Origin: Zopfochytrium polystomum
Lineage: Eukaryota; Chytridiomycota; Chytridiomycetes; Chytridiales; Chytridiaceae
DNA length: 19,893 nucleotides
Direction of reading: 5' to 3'
Assembly (NCBI GenBank): GCA_025765615.1
Contig: JAIVFJ010000606.1
Coordinates: 1 to 19,893, forward strand
Position 1 is the first letter of the stretch. The number at the start of each line of letters is the position of its first letter. Position numbers and translations under genes: made by a program. The notes beneath the pieces were generated by a model. That model was given only the letters and a program-made list of their open reading frames with translations. It ran no database searches and had not been told where the DNA came from. Shown here one piece after another: positions 1-8,746 of this stretch.

Positions 1-690
1 TGCTCGCAGAGCGAGAACACGTCGATGCCCTTGACAATCACCATCTCGTCGTGGTCTCCTCGAACACGGCGCCGTTGATCACGTCTGCAGGTTCTCTTCG
101 TACCCCTTTGTGAGAAAGAGGAGGCCTTGGCGTACCGGAGCGGCGTCTTTTGAAGGCCCTCGCGGTCGGGGTCTTCGCCGATGCACTCGAGAAGCGTCTC
201 GACCGCGCTTGTTAGGCGCGCGAGGCGCTCTTCGCGCGCGTGCGGGGACTCGGTCTTGCGCGCGACGTGCCGACAGAGGGCCACGAGAGACCAGTGTTGT
301 CGATCGAGCGGAGCAGCGGCGAGTTGGCGGGATCCTGCTGTGGAGAAGGTCTGAGGTGCGGGTGGCGTTGGAAGACGGACGCGATCGGGAGAGAAGGGGA
401 TGAGGACGTCGAGGAGGAGGATCCGGCGGGCGGGGAGGGGCTCGGGGAGATGACGCTGGAAGGCAGGGCAAAGTGGGATTTGCGATGGAGCCGCATGTCC
501 AAGCGGCGGTCGGCCGGCCGAGGAGGAGGAGGAGGAGGAGGAGGAGGAGCGGACGAGGAGCGGCGGCGGCGCGGCGCGCTGCGAGCGACGTTATGCGGGT
601 CAGGTCGGTCAGATCGTCGCCGAGAGTGACGGCGACGGCGGCGGCCGGCGATCGTCGCCCTGGATGGTTGCGAGTGTTGTTGTCGGCCAT
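1..690 (-). CDS. GTP cyclohydrolase I, N-terminal half, cut by the window edge and frame-broken
   Basis: GTP cyclohydrolase I (FolE/GCH1 family) converts GTP to dihydroneopterin triphosphate, the first step of folate and pterin synthesis. Reading the minus strand from about position 235 to 1, the peptides REERLARLTSAVETLLECIG, EDPDREGLQKTPLRYAKA, LLFLTKGYEEN, DVINGAVFEE and DEMVIVKGIDVFSLCEH follow the family in order. The last piece ends in the CEH zinc/active-site motif exactly at the window edge, so the catalytic C-terminal half is outside. Three single-base losses break the frame near positions 122, 84 and 57, each in a short G or C run. The start is not resolved: the ATG at 690 opens a low-complexity frame with a (GAG)n-encoded Leu run (about 519-549), but that frame differs from the conserved one, so an intron or further indel lies between. 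The identification is firm; the upstream boundary is not. Confidence 0.8.
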
Positions 691-691
691 G

Positions 692-762
692 TCCGTGTGT
701 GTGTGTGTGTGTTGGTGTGTGGTGTGTTCCTTTTTTTTTTTCTTTCTTTTCTTTTTTTTTTA
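692..762. repeat. GT microsatellite followed by a T-rich tract
   Basis: A run of about twelve GT units with small interruptions is followed by T runs broken by single C bases. On the minus strand this is a purine/CA-rich leader immediately before the ATG at 690, so it probably lies in the promoter or 5' leader of the GTP cyclohydrolase gene. Confidence 0.8.
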
Positions 763-1693
763 GCAGTTTTCAAATTCCGAAAATCAGCCCGTTTTGGCCG
801 ATTATAACAAGAGGCGTCGCCTTTTTGTCCAAAAATTAAATTTCCGCAAAAAGGCTTGACCAGTCACATCCATGATGTCGGTGGAAAAACACCCAATTTT
901 GCTTACGTACACAGCGGAGAATCCTTTCTTCATTTTTTGGGGGGAGGAAATGGGATAAAAAAAAGGAAGCGAGGAGTTTTCTGATTGGAGGACTTAATTT
1001 ATCCGCCAAAATGCGACCTGATATGAGATATGTAACCATGACAAGTCGGGGCACAGTTGCGATACTTTTCACGAAGGTTGATCGCGGCTGGAGGAGGAGC
1101 CGCACTTCGAGACCGCGAACGATGGCATTGATGATCGCGACATCACCGCCGCCGTGCGGAAAAGATGCGTGTCCGTGCGCGGCTGAAGACCAGGGCTGCC
1201 GCAGATAAGGATTGCATGTCGTCTTGATGTGCCCGCGGCCATGCGGGCGTTCGGTCTGGGAGCGGACATCTGGACGTGGTGTACGTCGCAGCTGTGGTGC
1301 GGAATGAGCAGAGAAGAGAGAGCGGAAGCCGTTAGAGGCGCAAATCACTGGGGGCTGTCGGGTGAAGGGGTTGGAGGTTTCACGGCAGCTGCCCGAGCCT
1401 CTCAAACGATCCTGCCATCTCTTGGTCAAGGACCGCCGTCGCTTCCTGACGACCCTTCGCAATCTGCAGTGGGGCTCTTCTTCCAGGCAAGCTGATCATC
1501 GAGTAAAATCAAAGCGGAAAAAAAAAATTGAAAATTCGGGTGCGATTCTGGCATTTCATTCTCATGCGAAGTCATCACCCCTGGACCAGGCAAGAAATCA
1601 ACACACTTTGAATTCCATCGTCCCACGGCCCTTCTCCTCTTATTGACAGCAACGACAAACTTCTTAATGGACGTATCGGGCTTCGCGACGAGC
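763..1693. other. Region without a supported gene
   Basis: Several open frames exist, the longest on the minus strand at 836-1462 (208 codons) and the tail of a minus-strand frame ending at 1426. Their translations are Arg/Ser/Pro-rich, match no family I know and have no convincing start context. The region may hold 3' exons of the minus-strand signal-peptide gene that starts at 2247, since one of its two possible second-exon frames stays open down to 1426. I see no RNA gene or mobile element here. Confidence 0.4.
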
Positions 1694-2247
1694 TCATTTC
1701 TGGTAGAAGTTCGGGGTTCGCGCCGTTCTCCGGAGGCCGGTTGTTTCGGCGACCGCCACGGATTGTTGGAAGGTTTCCAAAGCCTTGGATTTCTTGTGGA
1801 CGCTGCTGTTGTCGCGGCGGCGGTCGTTGCTGTCGCTGCTGCTGCTGCTGCTGTCCTTGCTGCTGTCCTTGCTGCTGATGTGGTCGCTGTCGCGGTGAGG
1901 GCGGAGCTGAACAGGGTTGGTGATGGTACGGCGGGTGGGAACGGAGGGCAGGGCGGAGGGCGTGAAGTCAATGGGCGTGAGAATGAGCTATCATGGAAGG
2001 AGAGAAATGAAAAAAGTTGAAAAGGCGTTGGGGATGGCCTTTGATTGTAGCACGACTCACGCGACGGCTTTTCAGGATGCCTAAAGAACAGTTGGTTGGA
2101 GTTGTCAGCGCATGTCGGCGCATGCCGACACCAACCAGAACTTATGACCCTGGACATTTACCTTCTTCGGATTAGCTCCACGGGGCTGGCGCTGGACGCC
2201 AGGACGGCGAGGGCCAAGATGGCAAACATGAGGACAAGGAAGCGCAT
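1694..2247 (-). CDS. Putative secreted protein of unknown function, exon structure partly resolved
   Basis: The first minus-strand exon (2247-2162) encodes a textbook signal peptide: MRFLVLMF, then a hydrophobic ILALAVLA core and an ASSASP cleavage region. It ends at a clean GTAAAT donor. A plausible acceptor (TGATAG) lies near 1991. Beyond it two frames compete. One, matching the phase of exon 1, is Ala/Thr/Pro-rich and stays open to 1426. The other is hydrophilic, with SKDSSKDSSSSSSD repeats encoded by AGC/GAC runs, and stops at 1694-1696. The second looks more like real protein but needs a different phase, so an extra exon (a 20-nt candidate before a GTGAGT donor near 2057) or an indel may be involved. 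No family is recognised. Signal peptide confidence is high; everything downstream is uncertain. Confidence 0.45.
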
Positions 2248-2809
2248 TTGGTGCTGGCAGTAATGTCACGGTCCTGTTGATGTGAGTGTCCGTCTTCCAC
2301 CGGGTTGCTGCCTTGCTTTCGCTCCTTGGTTTTTGAGTCGGGAGTGTACTGGGCTGCTGTGTCCATCTTTAAATGGGGAAGCGGCGCGGCCGCGTGCTTC
2401 GCCCGACGGCCAAGGTGCTGCGCCCATTACATTTTTTGTCTGTGTGTCTGGACGAGCACAAAGCCAGCCTGTCCCGCCAGCCCTTGCCGGATATCTTCAC
2501 ACAACACCGGCTGTCGCTTGCCTGACGAAATCCTATTCCGCGTGCTCATGGATGAAATTTGGAAATGTGTTTAGTGTTTGCTGGCAAGAAAGACGGCGAG
2601 TGGGCGCGAAGGCTTGATATCGATCTCGGCTCTAAATTGAACCGTCCAACAGGAAGAAAGAATTTGGTTTCGGAAGGAGGAGAAAGGCAGAGACTGCTCA
2701 AAGTTACGGACTATCTTCCGCCCGCCTCGCTCATCTCGGGCGAAAGGGGCGATTTACTTCGAATTTTGGTTGAGGTTCTTCCCGTCCCGTGAAACGACTT
2801 CGGGACAAC
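2248..2809. other. Intergenic stretch, no supported gene
   Basis: It holds the presumed promoter of the minus-strand secreted-protein gene and several short plus-strand frames, none with a recognisable domain beyond a ten-residue F-box-like string near 2520 that runs into a stop. No RNA gene was seen. Confidence 0.4.
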
Positions 2810-2891
2810 CTCTCTCTCACTCACTCACACACACACACACAACACTCTCTCTCTCTCTGTCTCTCTCTCTCTCTCTCTATCTGTTCTCTCT

Positions 2892-2949
<58 letters not shown>

Positions 2950-2985
2950 CTCTCCCTCTCTCTCTCTCTCTCTCCTCTCTCTCTC
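2810..2985. repeat. CT/CA compound microsatellite
   Basis: About 175 bases of nearly pure CT dinucleotides with a short CA block (about 2820-2841) and single-base interruptions. The strand asymmetry (all pyrimidine on plus) makes it a candidate for triplex or slipped structures, and its length in the assembly is probably inexact. Confidence 0.95.
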
Positions 2986-3198
2986 GTTCCGTGGTTAGTT
3001 ACGCTTGCCTTTGGGCGTCGGAGTGAACGGATTGGCCTACGGACGTTTACTGAGCGGCCGGCGCCAGGTTCGAGTCCAACACTGTCCGGCTGTGCAGCGG
3101 TACGGCATTCGTCGGGCATAGCCAATACACTCCCAGTCAGGTGCTAATGTGTCCATCTTTTGATCAATCCCAAACTTGTCGCTTCACAAACCCTGTCT

Positions 3199-3854
3199 TC
3201 AATCTTTTGCAAGGAGTTTTAACAGCCCGAGTCGTCCACCAAGGGCTAGGCGATGGGTAATGTATGCGGTCGGGCGCATGTCCGTAATCGTTGCTCTCTC
3301 CGGGCGCAACCATTCCGTGCACGCATAAATGTGCGTATTTATGAGATCTTGCTGAGTTCCCGCAGGTTCCATTTTTCCTTTTTCGATTGTGCGGCTCCAG
3401 CAATCCATGACCTTGGCGACGCGATTAGAAGGAGTGAGGCGTTTTGCAACTCACCGATTGCCTGCCTCCTGTCCTGTGCAGTTTCCGGCAGCATAAATTT
3501 GAACTAGTGCGAAGAAGAAGATCGTCCTCGTCCTGCTCGATCTATTACTGGGACACGTCTGCCTATCCTCCTCTAGTGCCCGTCTACCTCCGTCCCGATG
3601 CGCCTCACCGTGGCGCGGGTGCTCAAAATAGCCACTACTACTAAACGATCGGGAGGGTCGAGAGTTTCGAGCGCGATCTGGAGGCGGCGCAGCGTAAAAT
3701 CGGCGTCCCCCCTCGCCAGCGGATTCCCGTTTCGTACGTATAAGTCGAGCCGAGCCGCAGGCGGCAGCGGTGGATGGGCCGGCGGGGGTATCTTTGGCAT
3801 CGGCAAATCCGGGGTGAAGCTGTTCAGAAAGGAGGTGCTCAGCAGGGAAGACAT
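3199..3854 (-). CDS. Small three-exon hypothetical protein
   Basis: Three minus-strand exons join in frame: 3854-3588 (89 codons), 3503-3455 (49 nt, ending at a GTGAGT donor) and 3377-3199 (stop). They give about 164 residues. The N-terminus is Pro-rich (PMPKIPPPAHPPLPPAARLD), and the rest is mixed polar/hydrophobic, with LRRLQIALETLDPPDRLVVV and a C-terminal LALGGRLGLLKLLAKD that could form an amphipathic helix. The minus strand was preferred over the overlapping plus ORF (3598-3879) because its codons end mostly in G/C, its composition is protein-like and both introns (84 and 77 nt) have good ends and matching phases. The gene is divergent from the helicase gene, with 199 bases between start codons, so they may share a promoter. 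No family recognised. Confidence 0.5.
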
Positions 3855-4053
3855 GATCCAGCTGCTTGGACCAAGGTAAGCTGTGCTTCACCCGGATCGA
3901 CAGTAGTTGATTCTTACTGAATTTTTCCCCTGCGCCTTATGTCTGTCGTTCTACCTGGGGTTTTTGGGGAAGCCTTCCGAGGGGAAAGAGAAGAGGGCGC
4001 AAGCGAAATAACTGAAATAAAGAAAAATCTTGGTTGCTGGGGATCGTGCAACA

Positions 4054-7000
4054 ATGTCCGAACCAATCTGGTGGAAGTTCGCGAAAGGACGACGCGGCGG
4101 CGGCGGCGGCGGCGGCAAAAAGTGCTACGCCGTGCGGGAAGGAAAGCAGCGCGGGATTTTCTGGTCTTGGTGGAGATCCATCGTATCGGCTCCACCCAAC
4201 TTGCTTCGCTATCTGTTCTCCTCAGCCCCCCGCCTTCTGCAATGAACAAAACACACACAGGACCGAATGCTCGCAGAGCGTCACCGGCTTCCCGGGCTCC
4301 GAGTTCAAGGGCTTCGGCTCCGTCGACGAGGCCAAGACGTACCTGACGCAGCCGAGCAAGCGCGGCAACGCCTTCACGTGGGACGAGGTCGAGCGCTTGG
4401 CGAGCGGCGTCCGCGATCCCGGCGGGGCCGGCGCCGCCGGGCGGAGGCGAGATCGTGGGGACCGCGGGCGGAGTGCACGAGGCAGCACCCGCGGTGGCGG
4501 CACCCGTGGCGGCGGTGGCGGTGCTGGATCCCAGCGGTACTTTGGCGACCTTCCCGACCACGGCGATGGCGATCTCTTTGATGACGGCATGCACGTCGAC
4601 AAACCAGCGGGCGGCGACGACGGCGACGATCCTGCATCGCCGCTGCCATTTTTCATCAGTCGGACTCCGTCGGAGGTGGACCCGCAGCTTCGTCCGACTG
4701 CTCCAACGCCACCGGTGCCGCCGCCGCTCTGCAACCCGTCCCTGGACGAAGTGATCGTGCTGGATAGCGACGAGGAGCCGGACTCGGCCAACCATGTGCA
4801 GTCCCAGGAGACGATGTGTTTCAGCTCGGGGACTGCGACGGATGCTGGTAGAGTGGACGTGACGCAGGACGACCCTGTGGCGGCCTGCTTGGACTTCGTG
4901 AGAATAGACGACGCGGGAGCAAAGAACGATGCGCCAGCAGCAGCCCAAGCTCCTCCCGTAGCGCCTGTGAAAGTGTTTGAGGACTGGGAGAAGCGTCGGG
5001 TCCTTGAAGTTCAGTTGCGTCAGGATCGACTGTTCCAGTCTCGAGGTGAGGCCACTGCCATTAAATTCTTTCGCTTCAACTTAACCCCTCCTCATCCCCT
5101 CAACGCACTCCTCATACCTCCCAAGTCTTCATGGATCGATACGGAATCGGATCCTTTCACACAGAAAGCAAACCGGAGGAATCAAGCTCCAACAACACCG
5201 TTCCGAAAGATGAGACACTCAGCGACGAGCAACAGCGGCTGATAGACCTTGCCCTGGCGGGCATTTCGTGCTTCGTCACCGGAAGCGGCGGGACGGGTAA
5301 ATCTTTCACCGTGAAGACCCTTGTCGCGCGGCTGCGGAATGCCGGACGGCGGACAGTGATTCTCGCACCGACTGGCAGTTGAGTTCGCCCTGTGTTTCTG
5401 ATCGCACGGCTGTCGGTCTACGTGTTTCTAATGGGAAACTTGTGTGACATTCGCCTAGTCGCCGCGATGCACGTCGGAGGCCGCACTATCCACTCATACG
5501 CTTCGCTAGGCACTTGTCAGACTGTCGAAATGGCCGTGGCAAATTCGGTGACGCGGAACCGGGATCGGTGGGAAGAGATTGATGTTGTGATAATAGACGA
5601 GATTTCCATGGTCTCCGCCGACCTGTTTGAAAAGGTGAGAGGGAACTTTTTACGCCGACAACCTTCAACGCGAGTTTGTTTCAAAAAAGGTCGAAGCCAT
5701 CGCGAGGGAGGTTCGGGAGGTGAACAAGCCATTCGGCGGGCTGCAGGTGATTGTGTGCGGAGACTTTTTCCAGCTGCCGCCCGTTCCGTCGAAGCAACAG
5801 TGCCCCCACTGCTCGTCGTTCAAAGTTGAGATCGACAAACTCGACAAGTCGAGGGCGACGTGTTTGAAGCCAGACTGCCGTAAGGTCTTCGATCCTCGAA
5901 CTCTGTTTGCTTTCCAAAGCCCGAAATGGAGGGAGGTTGGCTTCAAGTTTGTGGAACTGACAAAGGCAAGCTTTGATTATGAGACTTTCGCACTGCGCTA
6001 ATGCAGCGGAAACTCCCAGATCTTTCGACAAGACGATTTCGAGTTTGTTAGCGCCCTCAACAGAATAAGGTGGAGCTCCAAAGACGCATTGTAAATTCTG
6101 GCGATAACGTTCCTCGCTTTTGACAAGATGCGGTGTTTATTTGGAGCAGGTAAGCAGCCCGCACCAAAAAGCTGGAAAAAGCGCTCATCATAGTCCACAC
6201 GCAGGATCGGACCATGCTCAATCAATGCAAGAGACTCTTGGATGAGTCCAAGATCGTCGCCACACGGTTGTTTTCGCACAAGAAGGACGCGTCCGACCGA
6301 AACGAAAAAATGTTCAACGACCTTCAAGCACAAGTCGTTCACGAATTTCGGGCTGTGGACTGGGCCAGCAACGAAAAGACACAAAAGGTGCTCGATATAA
6401 CTTTTCGGTTGGCTGCTAAACCTCTGCTTGGCAAGCTTTTAATACACATCAGCGACTATATTCAAGCTCCTGAATTAATTCGGCTCAAGGTCGGGACTCA
6501 GGTCCTCCTCATCGCGAGTAAGAGATTCTGTTTGATTTTTCCGGTGGCATTTTTCTTTCACTATTTGAGTGACTCCTTCGTCACAGACCTGGAGATCAAA
6601 AATGGGCTCGTAAATGGCTCTCGCGGTGTAGTTGTCGACTTTGACTTTGCGAAAGATGAACACGGCAATGCCAAGAGCAGCACTAAGGTGAAGCGGCATT
6701 TCAAAGATGGTCTTGCTGACAACCACCACGCGCAATAGTATCCGGTTGTCGTATTTGAACAGGGCAAAGTACGGACCATTGACGAATTCAACTTCGAAGC
6801 GCAAGTTGGGTGAACTCGTGGATAGCGGAACCTCCTTCTGATCTTCATTCAGCTGAGTCCGTCAAAAATCATTGCACGCCGACAAGTGCCGTTGGTGCAT
6901 GGCTGGGCCATCACCATTCATAAGGTGTGACTTTTAATTGGTTTGTTTCACTAGTAACCGACACCACACTGGATGGCAGTCTCAAGGATTGTCTCTGGAC

Positions 7001-7651
7001 AAAGTTTCGCTGGATCTTCGCCGTGTGAGAACTCATGAAGATGGACGGAAGAGACGCGCACTAAGCTGTATTCTCTTTCAATTAGGTTTTCTCACCGGGG
7101 CAGGCATACGTTGCGTTATCGCGTGTGCGCTCTCTGCAAGGTTTGCTGATATTCTAGCATTGGAACAACAAACGAACTAATGCTGCTTATGTGACAGGAC
7201 TCCATCTGGTCGCCGACGGTGGAAGCGATGGGCTTCCAAAGAGCTCCGTCATGGTGGATCCGAACGTTCTCCGTAAGCCCCCCAGCCGCCGATCGAAGCC
7301 GCTGCAAGACTCTGTGTATCCATGACACACTTTTTTTCTCATTCGCTAGGGTTTTACGACGAGTGCCGAAGAACAACGATCGCCAAGCACGAGTGGGAGG
7401 AGTCTGCGCTCCCTGTTGTGCGAGCGCACTTTCAGCAGGTTGGCTGCAACATCCACAACGCCGCCGAGGAGTTTGGGAAACAAATGACGGAGTTGTATTT
7501 GAGGGTAAAGCTTTTTTTTTTGTCGATTACAAGAGGCTGACAGGTAGCTTTTTTTAAGTGGCTCCTGGCGAACGGCATATCTCGTGGATCGGAGGGCTGC
7601 GGTGACACTACAGTACGCGATGCGGTCATTGAGCTCGAGGGGCCACAATAG
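4054..7651 (+). CDS. RNase H1-type hybrid-binding domain fused to a PIF1 family DNA helicase
   Basis: Sixteen exons join without any frame break into 890 residues: 4054-4169, 4261-5045, 5126-5377, 5459-5634, 5690-5965, 6020-6090, 6128-6149, 6205-6517, 6587-6687, 6739-6804, 6853-6924, 6980-7024, 7086-7140, 7198-7272, 7350-7504, 7559-7651. Residues 24-67 form an RNase H1 hybrid-binding (viroplasmin-like) domain (CYAVREGKQRGIFWSW, then GFPGSEFKGF), which in RNase H1 binds RNA/DNA hybrids. A Gly/Arg-rich, then acidic linker follows, with a SUMO-interaction-like VIVLDSDEE near 203. The helicase has Walker A GSGGTGKS (K359), Walker B IIDE (D431-E432), GDFFQLPPV (467-475), FRQDD (537-541), KSQG (750-753) and the QAYVALSR arginine motif (R778). 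Four cysteines (481, 484, 501, 506) form a possible zinc knuckle inserted after GDFFQLPPV. PIF1 enzymes are 5'-3' helicases that unwind R-loops and G-quadruplexes; here that role is inferred. Intron 5 (5966-6019) is GC-AG. The ATG at 4054 is the first in frame and sits 20 codons before the domain. Confidence 0.88.
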
Positions 7652-8746
7652 ACAGACATGAACTTTCTTATTCTTTTGGGTACTCGCCGAACCTCTGGCT
7701 CTCCCACGATGCATCTCACGTTCCGGACTCGCCATCCCGCTTCCGTTTCGCCACTCTATGTCTCTACGCCATTTGTAGGCTTAGAGGAGAGTCGACTACC
7801 AGTGCCAAGCGGGGCGACAGGCGATCCAGATTTACAAAAAGTGGGAAAGACAGTGGGGATTCCCCCCTGAAAACACACCGAAAGAGCGCGGCAAAAATCC
7901 ACGTGATCAAGTGGTGGATCGCTAGCGACGCGACCGTGCTCAAGTTTGCCAGGGATCGAGAGAGTGCTGGACTGGTGGGGGATCTGCTCGGGCACAGACT
8001 TTGTGCGGCTTTTTGCCCGGGAGCTGTCCATCCAAACTCGCCCCCATGTGGGGCGGCAAACCTTCGAAGTGGTGGTAGAACAATGGAAATCGGTGAATGA
8101 TTAGAAGAGGCGGGAGATTTGTGCATTGTCGATCCCAGCCTTGGTGTACTTTTTGTGGCAACCCGGTCCTCTTTCCAACAGTCGTCTTTCGGCGCCCAGT
8201 ATCTTCGAAATGTGGATTGAGCAGGGTGCGTGTCGTTCGCGTTTTGTTGACTTGTCGATCGCCATGGCCGTGAATTTTCATGAGTATACCGCTGGCCTTC
8301 CACTCCCTCAAGTGCCGTTGAAGTGGAACGATGCTGCTGTCGATCGTGACAGCTGTGCACACTACGTCACCTATAAGCTCTAAAGAAACGAAACGATCCT
8401 AGGAAACTGTTCTCCATGGGATCTTTGTCGGAAATCTTGTTGGTTAGATGCAGCCTGGATGAAGGTGCGACTCTTGTCCTCGCAGTCCCGGAAAGCGAAC
8501 GCTGCAGGCGATAATGCCCGACATTGTTTTGTGTAAGTAAGTTTATTTTCGTTCTCCTTTGAGAAGCCCGTACAGTTTATTGGAAAAAGACTCACCCTGT
8601 TTGAGAGCACTGTGGCACCTCTTCGCAATCATACTGTGTCTTCGCGAATTACAAATCGGTTGAGTTGCAATCCACATCGCTTCACGTTTATTTTTTCTTT
8701 TCACACTTTTCGATCGAAGCATTCTCGAACAGTGCATAGCGCCAAC
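7652..8746. other. Gene-poor stretch with unassigned open frames
   Basis: Short plus-strand frames contain protein-like fragments, for example QAIQIYKKWERQWGFPPENT (about 7820-7880), ASDATVLKFARDRESAGL (about 7920-7975) and a frame ending with a stop near 8383, but each is in a different frame and interrupted by stops. They could be a degraded mobile element or an unresolved multi-exon gene; I recognise no domain. The minus-strand 198-codon frame (7764-8360) looks like an antisense shadow. The last 200 bases before 8747 presumably hold the centrin promoter. Confidence 0.35.

Noticed and set aside
2500..2580. F-box-like string LPDEILFRVL on the plus strand.
   Set aside because: Only about ten residues match; the frame ends at a stop eight codons later and neither a start nor a continuing exon is evident.
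2985..3110. Possible tRNA: GTGGTTAGTTACGC resembles a D-arm and GGTTCGAGTCC a T-loop.
   Set aside because: The T-stem does not pair beyond two bases, no 7-bp acceptor stem could be found and the anticodon loop lacks the usual layout.
3598..3879. Plus-strand ORF ending at a good GTAAGC donor.
   Set aside because: It is Arg/Ser-rich and antisense to a better minus-strand exon with consistent splicing; it matches no family.
6518..6586. Retained-intron reading of the helicase (hydrophobic stretch with FHYLSDSFVT).
   Set aside because: The 69-nt segment has good GT and AG ends and its removal restores the conserved LLIANLEIKNGLVNG of PIF1, so it is an in-frame intron, not a membrane segment.
7764..8360. 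198-codon minus-strand ORF.
   Set aside because: Composition is typical of an antisense shadow, no domain is visible and there are no splice partners.
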